From Methanoregula boonei 6A8 (GTDB lineage Archaea > Halobacteriota > Methanomicrobia > Methanomicrobiales > Methanospirillaceae), in NCBI RefSeq assembly GCF_000017625.1, contig NC_009712.1:1984001-2048000 (forward strand): DNA of 64,000 nucleotides, written 5' to 3'. The translations under genes were made by a program, and so were the position numbers. The stretch's first letter is position 1. Each line of letters begins with the position of its first letter. Below are positions 1 through 9,458 of the stretch, one piece after another. A model generated the notes under the pieces. The model saw only the letters and a list, made by a program, of their open reading frames with translations. It was not told the DNA's origin and made no database searches.

Positions 1-1
1 C

Positions 2-61
2 TGCAAGATGGCAGAAAATGTCCAGTACATGGAAACCGGCGAACGGATCGAAATCAAATGA
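2..61 (+). CDS. 3' end of an unidentified protein (partial)
   Basis: An open frame enters from the left edge and ends at TGA 59-61, giving about 19 C-terminal residues ending in ETGERIEIK. The tail is hydrophilic and charged and carries no recognisable motif. The family cannot be named from this fragment. It is convergent with the next reverse-strand gene. Confidence 0.45.
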   Translation, partial: CKMAENVQYMETGERIEIK

Positions 62-120
62 GATCTTTAAAAAAACAGGGATTTGTTGAGAGAAGCACAC
101 CCCTTTTGCTGCCCGGGAGT

Positions 121-501
121 TCAGTGGACGATTACCGTTCCTTTTATTGACGGGTTATCCGTGCAGTGGTAACCATACGTCCCCGGGATCGTGAACGTGA
201 ACTGGTACCGGCTGTTATTTACCAGGGGCGGTGAGGTGAAGGAATCGGGATCTGATGCATCGGAGGTGACCGTATGGACACCCATATCAAGGTTGAGCCA
301 GGTAACCGTCACCCCCTTATCCACCACCAGAACCTGGGGATTGACACCTGCGCTCCCGATCAGGATTGTGGTCTGCGGGGTATACAGAGGTGTTGACGGG
401 CGGGATGGGGGTGGCGAACCGGCACAGCCTGCAATACATATCAGTGCAGCAAACACACAAAGAACGCCGACCATCAATACCACAGGAGATCGGGGCTGCA
501 T
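121..501 (-). CDS. cupredoxin-like lipoprotein with degenerate copper site
   Basis: A 126-residue protein with an N-terminal hydrophobic segment ending in a lipobox (IAGC, about residues 23-26), so it is probably lipid-anchored outside the cell. A Ser/Pro-rich spacer leads into a plastocyanin-like fold: a VVDKGVTVTWLN strand, the first His (GVHTVTS) and a C-terminal YHC loop. In the usual family motif the Cys is followed by His and Met ligands (C-x2-H-x2-M). Here the loop reads CTDNPSI, so Asn replaces His and Ile replaces Met. It therefore probably cannot form a type I copper site and may be a structural or decaying relative. The ATG at 501 is followed directly by the signal sequence. Confidence 0.8.
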   Translation of the reverse strand: MQPRSPVVLMVGVLCVFAALICIAGCAGSPPPSRPSTPLYTPQTTILIGSAGVNPQVLVVDKGVTVTWLNLDMGVHTVTSDASDPDSFTSPPLVNNSRYQFTFTIPGTYGYHCTDNPSIKGTVIVH

Positions 502-611
502 GGACTAAGATTGGTTACCGGACAATAAAGGCTTCATGGTTTTGGCCAGGTTTGTTCCCCATTTGTCAGCAGGAACCGGAAGAATATCCTGTAGGGTCTT
601 TCGGGATTGCC

Positions 612-1205
612 TTACAGGATAAACGCAACCTGGGTACGTCCTTTGTCGGGTGCTGCTGCTGTTGCAGAAGGGAATGTGTACAGCAATTGCATCTTGTCGG
701 AGTTCTGGGGAACGATGTACACCACGCTTGCAATGCCGGTGGTATCAGGAGACAGATCGTACGAAGGTTTGGACTGAATTCCCCCGGAAGGAGTGTAATA
801 GATGCCCTTGCCATCGGTTAGGGCAAAATCAGCTGCCGCAATGGTATAGGTGTCGGATGCGTTATAGTTCTGGAAAGTGAGGGTGACAGTATAGAACCGG
901 TTTCCGTTGAACTGGGTCTCTCCGGCTCGGGCGTCGGTGACCGTGACCTGGAGATCCCCTATCCGCACAGGCTGGTTGAGAGGGTACTGAGGTAATGGTG
1001 TTGGTGTGGCAGTAATAGCACCGAGAGCGGTTGAGAGTACGTGCCCGCCGGCCATGGAATATTCAATGGCCGGGACGATCACAAGGACGAGAACTATAAA
1101 AACGACCAGGAGCACGACTGCGGGAACCAGGTACCGCCGTATCCCCTCATGTTGAGGGAGCTCCGGCAGGGGTGAACCACAATTAATGCACCGGGTGTAA
1201 ATCAC
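612..1205 (-). CDS. zinc-ribbon membrane protein with DUF4352-like domain, probable broken start
   Basis: The frame as it stands starts at GTG 1205 and gives 197 residues: a CINC zinc-ribbon half (residues 7-10), one membrane helix (about 26-48) and an extracellular beta domain. The beta domain (VRIGDLQVTVTDA) resembles DUF4352 immunoglobulin-like modules, and the name rests on that resemblance. In-frame DNA upstream of the GTG encodes a second knuckle, RCPRCKTDNPV, but has no start codon before a stop. An ATG at 1252-1254 lies one base out of frame. Removing one A from the AAAA run near 1235 would join ATG, CPRC and CINC in one frame. The gene may therefore be frameshifted, or the sequence may carry a one-base error. 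Confidence 0.65.
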   Translation of the reverse strand: MIYTRCINCGSPLPELPQHEGIRRYLVPAVVLLVVFIVLVLVIVPAIEYSMAGGHVLSTALGAITATPTPLPQYPLNQPVRIGDLQVTVTDARAGETQFNGNRFYTVTLTFQNYNASDTYTIAAADFALTDGKGIYYTPSGGIQSKPSYDLSPDTTGIASVVYIVPQNSDKMQLLYTFPSATAAAPDKGRTQVAFIL

Positions 1206-1454
1206 CGGGTTGTCAGTTTTACACCGGGGACACCGTTTTACTGCCGTACTTCATCACCTTTTGTTCCTGTCAGGTGCCGCGTCCCCGGGAACGAAGAAGT
1301 GTTTCCGAACGCACGCCGACCCCGGCATATGCACGCATTTCGCATGTCAGGGAATGATCACATCAGCGGCCCGGCTTATGGACTTTTCTTTTTTATTCAT
1401 GCTAAAGAATAGAGAAGGAATTGCAGGGAGCATCCCTGCCCGGCATTATTCGCT

Positions 1455-1596
1455 ATGATCCTGTTTTGCCCGTTATGCGGCGGGAAGGACATGGACAATG
1501 GCGTGGAGAATCGCGATGATAATGTTGAGGAAGAGTACCTGTGCAGTGTGTGAAGGATCCTTCCACCTGTTTGATCATAATACGGGTTTTGAGTGA
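1455..1596 (+). pseudogene. small zinc-ribbon protein, frameshifted
   Basis: ATG 1455 opens a frame with a first knuckle FCPLCGG and an acidic spacer, then reads LCSV and stops at TGA 1551. From 1549, two bases out of phase, the frame continues CEGSFHLFDHNTGFE and stops at TGA 1594. Adding one TG to the GTGTGTG run at 1546-1552 restores CPLC...CSVC, a complete two-knuckle ribbon of about 47 residues. The second Cys pair sits exactly at the break, which argues for a real former gene. The ancestral function is unknown. Confidence 0.6.
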
Positions 1597-1756
1597 AATA
1601 AATTTCAGTTAACTTTCGGAACCGACTTAGGAAACCTTGTTGTCTCTTTTTGGATCCAGATCTGTTTGGGGGTACCGCACCCGACGCGGGCCTGACCTAA
1701 ATCAACGAAAACGTCATGCCCCATCGATATACGGTGGTCAGAACACTTTTGGATCG

Positions 1757-1859
1757 CGTGACCCCCTGCAGAACACGGTACCCTATTTTGCCATGAGTTA
1801 TAGTCATAAAAATGGCTCAATTTTGTATCAGGTTTGAAGCAGGGATGAAGGGGGTCACG
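1757..1859. repeat. 11-bp inverted repeat
   Basis: CGTGACCCCCT at 1757-1767 is exactly complementary to AGGGGGTCACG at 1849-1859, with 81 bases between. The right arm lies within a longer motif repeated directly about 160 bases downstream. No gene is evident between the arms. Confidence 0.6.
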
Positions 1860-2034
1860 TGGGTACAAACTGTAGAATGGTCCCGCACAGATCCGGATGC
1901 TGTATTTGAATTACCGGCCGGTTTTTCTGATATTTTATAACGTGGAGATGGGATGCTGCAGCCATACCCGAGCATGTGGATCGTGTACTATAGCCGGGGG
2001 AGGGGATGGAGGGGGGCACATGGGTACAAAGTGT
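1841..2034. repeat. 33-bp imperfect direct repeat pair
   Basis: The 33-base blocks at 1841-1873 and 2002-2034 match at 28 positions and share the core TGGGTACAAA. They lie in the 650-base gene-free stretch 1597-2245, in which I see no convincing coding frame. They could be ends or internal repeats of a decayed small mobile element, but no transposase is visible. Confidence 0.6.
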
Positions 2035-2192
2035 CCGAACCTGTATTTCATGACGGATAATTCTTTGAGAGATGTGAGAAAACCAAAAAATACGATTATC
2101 GTGGCGCAATGAAATATACTCGGAAAAACTTTATCACAACAGATCCAAGCAAGCAGATTTAAATAGCAAAAAGGATCTTTGTCCCCCTCACG

Positions 2193-2201
2193 CTTATAAA
2201 C
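2193..2201 (+). promoter_or_regulatory. TATA box of the PIN-ATPase gene
   Basis: CTTATAAAC lies about 90 bases before the preferred ATG at 2291. An archaeal start 25-28 bases downstream would fall near 2222 and leave a leader of about 70 bases. A second AT-rich element, ATTTAAATAG, lies near 2157. The assignment is by consensus only. Confidence 0.5.
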
Positions 2202-2249
2202 CCCAACACCGTATAACAGTACCTATCAACGTACCCATTCGTTGAATGA

Positions 2250-2271
2250 ATAGTATACAACACCATACTAT
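2250..2271 (+). promoter_or_regulatory. perfect 7-bp inverted repeat in the leader
   Basis: ATAGTAT and ATACTAT arms flank an 8-base spacer between the TATA box and the ribosome-binding site of the next gene. It could be an operator or a weak leader hairpin. Its position argues that the coding region starts at 2291, since an upstream ATG at 2246 would place the repeat inside the gene. Confidence 0.45.
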
Positions 2272-2290
2272 ATGGGATGAGGAATATTTT

Positions 2291-4267
2291 ATGATACTGG
2301 TACCAGATACAAGCGTCCTCATTGACGGGCGCATAACCTCAATGATAAAGGCCGGTGAATACAAGGGAGCAACAATAATCGTCCCTGAGGCGGTCATTGC
2401 CGAGCTTGAAGCCCAGGCAAATAACGGGCGCGAGATCGGGTTCTCGGGCTTGGGCGAACTCCAGTCCCTCTGCAGGATGGCCGAGGAAAAAACCATCGAA
2501 CTCAAGTTCTCCGGCATCCGCCCCACGCTCGAACAGGTAAAGCTTGCAAGCGGTGGGGAGATCGACGCGATGATACGAAGCATCGCGATTGAGAACGCTG
2601 CACGGTTCATCACCAGCGACAACGTGCAGGCCGAAGTGGCACGTGCAAAAGGGCTCGATGTCATCTACTTAAAACCCCAAATTACCGATTTTGTCCCGCT
2701 CGGGATAGACCAGTTCTTTGATGAGCATACAATAGCCGTATACCTCAAGGAACGGGTTCCCCCAAGCGCAAAGAAGGGCACCATAAACGATATGAAGCTG
2801 GTCAAAATCCGCGATCAGCCGGTAAGCGAGTACGAGCTCCGGAACCTCGCCCAGGAAATCCTCGAACGGGCAAAACGGGATCCCGACGGGTTTATCGAAG
2901 TCGAGAAGCGCGGGATTACCGTTGTCCAGATCGGGTCCATGCGCATCGCGATCGCACGTCGTCCCTTCTCGGACGGTATGGAGATAACCGCAGTCCGCCC
3001 CATCGTGGACGTAACCCTGGACAACTACGCGAAAGCCGAGGTCATCAAGAAGAGGATTATTTCGGACCGCCGGGGCCTCATTATCGCTGGTTCTCCCGGC
3101 GCAGGAAAGACCACGCTTGCCCAGAGCATTGCCATCTTCCTGTCTGACAACGGCTACGTGGTCAAGACTATGGAAGCACCCCGCGAGCTCCAGGTGCCCG
3201 ACCAGATCACGCAGTACACCACCCTTGACGGGAGCATGTCCAACACTGCCGATGTCCTCCTCCTTGTCCGTCCGGACTTTGTCATCTTCGACGAGCTGCG
3301 CAAGAACGAGGACTTTTCGGTCTTTGCCGACATGCGGCTTGCGGGACTGGGCATGGTTGGCGTGATCCACGCAAACAGCGTCCAGGACGCGCTCCAGCGC
3401 TTCTCTGATCGCGAGGACTTCTCCGTCCTCTCGCAGATCCTCAACACGATTGTCTTTTTGGAAAAGGGCGTGGTTACAAAAATCTACGAGGTAGGGTTTA
3501 CCATCAAGGTGCCCGAGGGCATGGGAAGCGAGATGCACATCCGGCCGGTTACCACAGTTACTGATCTTGAGACCGGCAGCCTCGTGCTCGATATTTTCCG
3601 GTACGATGGCCAGACGATAGTGATGCCGGTCGTCCCCGGCGTCCCGGCTGCTCCCGCTGCGCCGACGGCAAAAGCAGCCACGGTCCAGAACGCCCAGCCA
3701 ATTCCTCCGGTCAGCAGACCCGGGAGTTCCCTAGCCTCCATTCCCGACGCAACCCCCCGGGCACCGCAGGCCGAAGATCGACCCGGCTGGAAGGTTAACG
3801 AGAAGGAGATCCAGCGCGAGATCGGACGGTACACTGACGGTGAGGTAGAAGTTGAGATGATCAGCGACACCAAGGCCGTAGTTTACATTGACGATAAGGA
3901 TGTTCCGGCAGCGATCGGCAAGGGTGGCAAGAATGTGTCTGCCATCGTAAACAAGATCGGAATCGGGATCGACATCAAGCCCCGCTCCGACCTTGAACGC
4001 CAGCACACCCAGCAGGCATCTGCAAAACCCGAGGGTGAGATCTCACTGGGCGGTGGGATCAAGATCCAGACCGACAAGAAGCAGCTGGTGATCATCGCCC
4101 CGGACCAGAGCGGCAAGATCGTTGACGTCTTTGCCGGCAAGGAGTACCTTTTCACCGCCACAGTAAACGAGACCGGCGAGATCAGCCTTGCCAAGAACTC
4201 AAGCATCGCGCAGGAGATGCTCCGGCGCTATCAGAATAGCGAGACCATCAGGCTGCGGCCGGTCTGA
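2291..4267 (+). CDS. PIN domain-RecA-like ATPase-KH domain protein (COG1855 type)
   Basis: A 658-residue archaeal protein with three modules. The N-terminal PIN domain (about 1-140) opens VPDTSVLIDG with its conserved Asp and resembles VapC-type RNases. A secretion-type (PilT/VirB11-like) ATPase follows, with Walker A GSPGAGKTT near 267 and a Walker B-like VIFDE near 329. A KH domain with AIGKGGKN near 539 indicates RNA binding. An Ala/Pro-rich linker separates the ATPase and KH parts. The family is widespread in Archaea and its substrate is not established; the domains suggest an ATP-driven RNA-processing enzyme. ATG 2291 is chosen because GAGG lies 8 bases upstream and the PIN domain starts at once. 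leuS follows after 52 bases, probably cotranscribed. Confidence 0.9.
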   Translation: MILVPDTSVLIDGRITSMIKAGEYKGATIIVPEAVIAELEAQANNGREIGFSGLGELQSLCRMAEEKTIELKFSGIRPTLEQVKLASGGEIDAMIRSIAIENAARFITSDNVQAEVARAKGLDVIYLKPQITDFVPLGIDQFFDEHTIAVYLKERVPPSAKKGTINDMKLVKIRDQPVSEYELRNLAQEILERAKRDPDGFIEVEKRGITVVQIGSMRIAIARRPFSDGMEITAVRPIVDVTLDNYAKAEVIKKRIISDRRGLIIAGSPGAGKTTLAQSIAIFLSDNGYVVKTMEAPRELQVPDQITQYTTLDGSMSNTADVLLLVRPDFVIFDELRKNEDFSVFADMRLAGLGMVGVIHANSVQDALQRFSDREDFSVLSQILNTIVFLEKGVVTKIYEVGFTIKVPEGMGSEMHIRPVTTVTDLETGSLVLDIFRYDGQTIVMPVVPGVPAAPAAPTAKAATVQNAQPIPPVSRPGSSLASIPDATPRAPQAEDRPGWKVNEKEIQREIGRYTDGEVEVEMISDTKAVVYIDDKDVPAAIGKGGKNVSAIVNKIGIGIDIKPRSDLERQHTQQASAKPEGEISLGGGIKIQTDKKQLVIIAPDQSGKIVDVFAGKEYLFTATVNETGEISLAKNSSIAQEMLRRYQNSETIRLRPV

Positions 4268-4319
4268 CCGGAGGAATAAAACGCACTACCACCCATAATG
4301 AGAGGGAAGGTGAAGGGTT

Positions 4320-7100
4320 TTGAGCGAATTTGATCTGGGCACATTCGAGAAGGAAGCACACGAGCGGTGGGCGCGGGCGTTCGAGTCCAACCCCTCGGAC
4401 CGCGAGAAGTTTTACATAACGGTCGCATTCCCGTACCCGAGCGGCGCAATGCACGTCGGTCATGGGCGTACCTATATCGCTCCCGATGTTATCGCACGGT
4501 TCTGGCGGATGCGGGGAAAACAGGTGCTCTTCCCCATGGCATTCCACGTCACGGGCGCACCGGTAGTCGGGATCTCGAAAAGGATTGCACGAAACGACCC
4601 AAAGACAATCCATCTGTACCGCGACCTCTATAAAGTCCCGCAAAACGTGCTCGCGGAGTTTACCGACCCGCTGACCATTGTCAAGCACTTTGCGGCAGAG
4701 TACCAGCGCGTGATGACCTCCTGCGGCCTTTCGATAGACTGGCGCCGGCGCTTCATCACGGTCGACCCGACCTACAGCAAATTCGTCGAGTGGCAGTGGA
4801 AGCACCTGTACGAGGCCGGCCACGTAATGAAAGGGGTCCACCCGGTCCGGTACTGCACAGTGGATGAGAATCCGGTCGGGGACCACGACCTGCTCGAAGG
4901 GGACAAGGCAGAGGTGATCAAATTCACGCTCGTCATGTTCCACTATGGCGATGCCCTCATCCCCACCGCCACCCTCCGCCCCGAGACCATCCACGGGGTC
5001 ACCAACCTCTGGGCCAACCCGAACGTGACCTACGTCCGTGCAATCATCGATGGCAAACCGTGGATTGTCTCAAAAGAAGCAGCAGAAAAACTCTCACTTC
5101 AGGACCACACCGTCGAGATCGAGAATGAGATTCCCGGAAAGGATCTCATCGACAAGACCGTCACCCACCCTCTCTGCGGCACGGTTCCGATCCTCCCGGC
5201 CGATTTCGTGGATCCCGACATGGCAACCGGTATGGTCATGAGCGTTCCCGCCCATGCACCATTTGACTATATCGCGCTCCGCGACCTCCAGCAGCAGGGC
5301 AAATACACCACGATCAAGCCGGTCCCGCTGATCAAAGTCGAGGGTTACGGTGAAGTCCCTGCCCAGGATGCAGTTGAGCGGGCAGGGATCAAACACCAGA
5401 TGGACAGCCGGATGGATACCCTCACTCAGGAGATCTATTCTGCGGAATTTTCGAAGGGAAAACTTTTCGAGAAATACGGCGGAAAGCCGGTCCGGGTGGC
5501 TCGCGACGAGGTCGCTCAGGAGATGTGCGAAAAGTACGGCTCGGTCGTGATGTACGAGTTCGATACCCGCCCCGTGATCTGCCGGTGCGGCAACAAAGTC
5601 AGGGTCAAGATCCTCCACGATCAGTGGTTCCTGAAGTACAGCGATCCCGTATGGAAGGAGCAGGCGGGTACCCATATCAACGATATGGCGCTTGTCCCAC
5701 CCGAGGTCAGGGCCGAGTTTGACCGTACTGTCGGCTGGCTCAAGGACTGGGCCTGCACCCGGCGCGTTGGCCTTGGTACCCGGTTCCCGTGGGACCCGGC
5801 CCAGCTGATCGAGCCACTCTCCGATTCAACCGTGTACATGGCATACTACACGATCGCCCACAAGATCCGTGAGCTCGATCCCAAACTTCTTACCCCGGCG
5901 GTCTTTGATTACATCTTCCTCGGGAAGAAGTCCCCCGACCTTCCCGAGAAGAAAAAACTGGACGCGATGAGGGAGGAATTCCTGTACTGGTACCCGTACG
6001 ACTACCGGTTCTCGGCAAAGGACCTCATCAGCAACCACCTCACCTTCCAGATTTTCCATCATGTGACCATCTTCCCCAAGGACAAGCTCCCCAAAGGCAT
6101 GGTGGTCTTCGGCATGGGCCTGTTGAATGGTGCGAAGATGTCATCCTCGAAGGGGAATGTCTTCTTGCTCGAAGATGCCGTAAGCGAGTTCGGGGCCGAC
6201 ACGGTCAGGATGTTTTTGACCGGCAGTGCCGAACCCTGGCAGGATTTCGACTGGAGAAACGAGCTCGTTCTCTCCACCAAAAAGCAAATCGAACGGGTCT
6301 ACTCTACGATCATGGAGATCAAGGACACCGGTGGCGAGCCCCAGGACATCGATCGCTGGCTGATCAGCCGGCTCCAGGAGCACATTGCAAAAGCAACAGC
6401 GGCCCTTGAGAACTTCCAGACCCGGCAGGCGCTCCAGGAAGCATCATTCGGCATCGAGACCGACATGAAATGGTACCGCCGCCGGCTGCCCGCGAATTGC
6501 GATGGCAGCAGGGAACTGGCCAACCTCTGTTCGGCCTGGACACGGCTCCTTTCACCCTTTATCCCGTTCACTGCCGAGCACCTATGGAAAGAGTTGGGCA
6601 ACAAGGATCTTGTCTCCTTTGCTGAATGGCCGGTCGCAGATGAAAAACTGGTCAACACAAGAATCGAGCTCGCAGAAGAGCTCCTTGCCCGGACCGTGGA
6701 GGACATTGAGTCGATCAAAAAACTCATCCAGATCACACCCAAGTCCCTCAGTATCGTGCTCGCACCTGCATGGAAGCATGAGGTTTTTAAGACCATCGCA
6801 AAGTCCAGCGACCGCAACACCGTGCTCAAGGAGATCATGAAGGACGAGAGCATGAAGAGGCGGGGCAAAGAAGCCACCGACGCTGCAAAACAGTGCACCA
6901 CACTCATCCACCGCCTGCCCCCGCACGTGGTTACGTCTCTTGCGCAGGAATCAATCAACGAGCGGGCAGTCTTTGAGGCGGCCCAGGCTTTCCTCGAACA
7001 CGAACTCGGCGTGCCAGTTCACATCATGGATGCGGAGTCAAGCGGTCATGCCAAGGGGGCAACCGCTCTGCCATTCAAGCCGGCAATTGTAATCGAGTAA
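4320..7100 (+). CDS. leuS: leucyl-tRNA synthetase
   Basis: A 926-residue class Ia synthetase that charges tRNA-Leu in the cytoplasm. The HIGH signature is HVGH (45-48, within [10 protein letters not shown]) and the KMSKS loop is KMSSSKGN near 606. The insertion between them is the editing domain, and the length fits archaeal LeuRS. The start codon appears to be TTG 4320, preceded by an AGGGAAGG ribosome-binding region. Poly-T tracts follow the stop directly, so transcription of the upstream two-gene unit probably ends here. Confidence 0.97.
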   Translation: MSEFDLGTFEKEAHERWARAFESNPSDREKFYITVAFPYPSGAMHVGHGRTYIAPDVIARFWRMRGKQVLFPMAFHVTGAPVVGISKRIARNDPKTIHLYRDLYKVPQNVLAEFTDPLTIVKHFAAEYQRVMTSCGLSIDWRRRFITVDPTYSKFVEWQWKHLYEAGHVMKGVHPVRYCTVDENPVGDHDLLEGDKAEVIKFTLVMFHYGDALIPTATLRPETIHGVTNLWANPNVTYVRAIIDGKPWIVSKEAAEKLSLQDHTVEIENEIPGKDLIDKTVTHPLCGTVPILPADFVDPDMATGMVMSVPAHAPFDYIALRDLQQQGKYTTIKPVPLIKVEGYGEVPAQDAVERAGIKHQMDSRMDTLTQEIYSAEFSKGKLFEKYGGKPVRVARDEVAQEMCEKYGSVVMYEFDTRPVICRCGNKVRVKILHDQWFLKYSDPVWKEQAGTHINDMALVPPEVRAEFDRTVGWLKDWACTRRVGLGTRFPWDPAQLIEPLSDSTVYMAYYTIAHKIRELDPKLLTPAVFDYIFLGKKSPDLPEKKKLDAMREEFLYWYPYDYRFSAKDLISNHLTFQIFHHVTIFPKDKLPKGMVVFGMGLLNGAKMSSSKGNVFLLEDAVSEFGADTVRMFLTGSAEPWQDFDWRNELVLSTKKQIERVYSTIMEIKDTGGEPQDIDRWLISRLQEHIAKATAALENFQTRQALQEASFGIETDMKWYRRRLPANCDGSRELANLCSAWTRLLSPFIPFTAEHLWKELGNKDLVSFAEWPVADEKLVNTRIELAEELLARTVEDIESIKKLIQITPKSLSIVLAPAWKHEVFKTIAKSSDRNTVLKEIMKDESMKRRGKEATDAAKQCTTLIHRLPPHVVTSLAQESINERAVFEAAQAFLEHELGVPVHIMDAESSGHAKGATALPFKPAIVIE

Positions 7101-7103
7101 GTA

Positions 7104-7123
7104 TTCTTTTTTGATTCTTTTTT
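7104..7123 (+). terminator. poly-T terminator after leuS
   Basis: Two T-rich tracts (six and seven T) within 25 bases of the leuS stop codon match archaeal intrinsic terminators. No stem is needed. The remaining 260 bases to the next gene are G/C-rich and non-coding, with the palindrome CCTCGCGAGG near 7242. Confidence 0.6.
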
Positions 7124-7381
7124 ACAGAAAAATACGCCTGAAACAGGTACACTCTGGAGTCGATGAGAGAGACCGACCACCACCCTTCTCCGCCATCGCC
7201 CCCCTTCCACAAGGTGTGGCTGCGGGCGGAATGAGGGGGGCCTCCTCGCGAGGGATGCGATGGTTCCTTGTTTTGCAGGGTGGGCGGGTTCATTCTCTTA
7301 TATTTCGGAGAGATCGCTGACGACCTGCACCGCCCGGATGTGTGAGGCCCCCGTATCGGAAAGAGATCGACCGTTGTGTTA

Positions 7382-7903
7382 TCACGCATATCCACCCTTA
7401 ACCGTCTCCCCCCGGTACCCGTGTCCGGCAAGAATCGCACAAACACTATTTACCCACGTGGGATCGCCACAGTGTGTTGCCGGGCAGGGCAAGGGTTTAA
7501 CCTCATCATTCCATATCGTGGTGAGCACAGGATCAGCAGTCTGGATATCCGCCCGCCCGACCATCCGGCCTGCTGGCTCACCCTTCGAATTGTAGATAAT
7601 CATATGATAGCACCGGAACTCCCGGCATATCTGGGGCCGGGTGGAATAGATTGCACAGACCTGCCCGGGGCCATGTGGATTGCGGCGCAGGAAGATGCAA
7701 CCCGGGCGGGAGCCGGCGGAACCCGTGGTGAAGTCCTCATCAATCTCCTCCGCGAACTCCGGCGCCACATGAACGGGAGAGATCTCCCCCGTGATCGTGT
7801 TCCTGCAATAATAGTCCATGTCTGAAAGCTGCCGCTCAATCCGGATATATCTGCCAAGGCTGGTACAGCACTTCCCGCAGTGATCACAGACAAACAAGAC
7901 CAT
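7382..7903 (-). CDS. YkgJ-type cysteine-cluster protein
   Basis: A 173-residue protein with the YkgJ/UPF0153 pattern: CDHCGKCC near the N-terminus, GCIFL in the middle, then CAIYSTRPQICREFRC. The Cys set is thought to bind zinc or an iron-sulfur cluster in this family, whose biochemical role is unknown. The start is placed at the ATG giving MVLFVCDHCG, because earlier in-frame codons add a non-conserved tail. It lies 68 bases downstream of the DUF5611-like gene on the same strand. Confidence 0.8.
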   Translation of the reverse strand: MVLFVCDHCGKCCTSLGRYIRIERQLSDMDYYCRNTITGEISPVHVAPEFAEEIDEDFTTGSAGSRPGCIFLRRNPHGPGQVCAIYSTRPQICREFRCYHMIIYNSKGEPAGRMVGRADIQTADPVLTTIWNDEVKPLPCPATHCGDPTWVNSVCAILAGHGYRGETVKGGYA

Positions 7904-7971
7904 CGGGCACCGGTTACCGGTAATGAATACGCAGAGAAGACGGGGGAAAAACAAGATCGGAGAGGAGAGCG

Positions 7972-8289
7972 TTATTCCCCTTCTACGCTCTTTGCCCGCT
8001 TTACCCGTTCCTTGGTGGAAAAACCTGTGGCCGCATCAAGGAATTTCCTGAATCGCTTGTTCGTGTCGATAATCACCTCATCGCTTGCCGAGATGTCGGA
8101 TTCAGTGTCCACCCGGAGAGTCTTTCCCCCGGCGCCGATCGTTGCTTCCAGTTTTTTTAAGGCACCGAACCGGATCCGGTACGTGCTCCCGGACTTCTCC
8201 GGCTCAATTCCAAAGCAGTTCCTGAGCTCCGTGAAAACGCGCTGTTCGAGATCTTTTGTGAGGCCTCGCTTGATGGGGTACTCCTGCAT
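7972..8289 (-). CDS. DUF5611-like small archaeal protein
   Basis: A 105-residue cytoplasmic protein starting MQEYPIKRGLT, with alternating charged strands and a Lys/Arg-rich C-terminus. The opening and length resemble the DUF5611 family of methanogens. No catalytic motif is visible and its function is unknown. It is divergent from the PAC2 gene with about 20 bases between starts, so the two promoters must overlap. Confidence 0.65.
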   Translation of the reverse strand: MQEYPIKRGLTKDLEQRVFTELRNCFGIEPEKSGSTYRIRFGALKKLEATIGAGGKTLRVDTESDISASDEVIIDTNKRFRKFLDAATGFSTKERVKRAKSVEGE

Positions 8290-8309
8290 ACTACTTTTTT
8301 AGGTACTGC

Positions 8310-9053
8310 GTGTATGTTAACTTAATGACACCCGAATCTTCTCACGACCTCATGATATTTGCCAACCCCCCACCGGGCGAGGGCGCTGCGGTTCTGATGG
8401 GATTCCCCGGGAGCGGCCTTGTGGGCACAATCGCCCTCCAGTACATGGTCGATCAGCTCGAATTCGATCTGGTCGGCACGATGACCTCCCGGTACTTCCC
8501 TCCTCTCGCCATGATGAACAAAGGCGTTGTCAACGATCCCGTACGGTTGTACATGAAAAACGATATTGCTGCTATCGTGGCCGATATCCCTATTCACCCT
8601 ATGATCTGCTACGAGATCTCGACAGGTATTCTCGACTGGCTTGCCCCCTTAAAGCCTAAGGAGGTGCTCACGATTGCCGGGATAGTCACCAACGAGTCGG
8701 AAAAACGGGTCTTTGGCGTTGCAACGACTCCCGAAGCACTCACCCGGATCCAGGATCACACCCTCGTCCTCCCAATCGGGAGTATTTCGGGGATCGCTTC
8801 GAGTATTCTCACGGGATGCAAGATCCGGAATATCCCGGGGTACGGCCTCTTGGGCGAAACGGTAAATGCGCCCGACCCGCGATCCTCTGCAGCAACTATC
8901 GAGGTACTCAACAAGATGTACAATCTGGGCCTCGATATCAAGCCACTCCTTGAGCAGGCCGAGGAAATTGAGCAGAGTATGCACCGGATCTCAGAAGAGG
9001 TCCAGCAGTCCGCAGATACCTCGCCCAAAAAAGATCTGCCAATGTACGGGTGA
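8310..9053 (+). CDS. proteasome assembly chaperone (PAC2) family protein
   Basis: A 247-residue PAC2-family protein. The GFPGSGLVGTIALQYMV segment corresponds to the conserved glycine-rich turn, and the C-terminal third is a charged helix. Archaeal members resemble proteasome assembly chaperones, but their clients are mostly unproven. GTG 8310 has AGGT upstream; ATG 8325 is an equally plausible start. A second paralogue lies at 32046-32804. The DUF473 gene follows 6 bases after the stop, which indicates an operon. Confidence 0.85.
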   Translation: MYVNLMTPESSHDLMIFANPPPGEGAAVLMGFPGSGLVGTIALQYMVDQLEFDLVGTMTSRYFPPLAMMNKGVVNDPVRLYMKNDIAAIVADIPIHPMICYEISTGILDWLAPLKPKEVLTIAGIVTNESEKRVFGVATTPEALTRIQDHTLVLPIGSISGIASSILTGCKIRNIPGYGLLGETVNAPDPRSSAATIEVLNKMYNLGLDIKPLLEQAEEIEQSMHRISEEVQQSADTSPKKDLPMYG

Positions 9054-9059
9054 CCTGTT

Positions 9060-9458
9060 ATGAAATGCGCAGCATTAACCGGAATTTCGCCCGATCTTAT
9101 CCGGGATCTCCGGGCCGGACGGCCCCGAACACTCGAATTCCAGAGCACACAGAATATCATTACTATCGCAAATATCGATGCCGGACCCGAAGCCCATATC
9201 TTCCTGACCTCCATTGATGCCGAGGACCTGGGACCCGGGGATGCAGGAATCTGCGTCGAAGTTCTCTCCTCATCTATCTCCATGAAGCGGGTCGTGGAAT
9301 ATGCACAAGGAATCTATTACGAGGAACGGGAGCGGATGTCAGCCCGGGTGCAGGTGAAGTACTGCTTCTCGTCCACGGTTCGGGAAGTCTTCCGCGAAAA
9401 GCTCTGCGCCCCGACATTTGTGGAAGTGCTAAAATCATCATGTTACCATGCCGGCTGA
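9060..9458 (+). CDS. DUF473 family protein
   Basis: A 132-residue protein (MKCAALTGIS...) that fits DUF473, a family of unknown function found mainly in methanogens. It is soluble, with no membrane segments. Two C-terminal cysteines (KLCAPT, SSCYHAG) are not in a CxxC pair. It starts 6 bases after the PAC2 gene and is probably translated from the same transcript. Confidence 0.75.
   Translation: MKCAALTGISPDLIRDLRAGRPRTLEFQSTQNIITIANIDAGPEAHIFLTSIDAEDLGPGDAGICVEVLSSSISMKRVVEYAQGIYYEERERMSARVQVKYCFSSTVREVFREKLCAPTFVEVLKSSCYHAG

Noticed and set aside
1605-2112. Short frames around the 33-base repeats
   Set aside because: They have no ribosome site or family match, and they cross repeat elements; the DNA looks non-coding.
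2669-3538. Long reverse-strand frame opposite the PIN-ATPase gene
   Set aside because: It mirrors a clearly coding forward gene with Walker and KH motifs; codon bias creates the shadow.
7111-7320. Short forward frame after leuS
   Set aside because: It begins within a poly-T terminator and yields low-complexity sequence.
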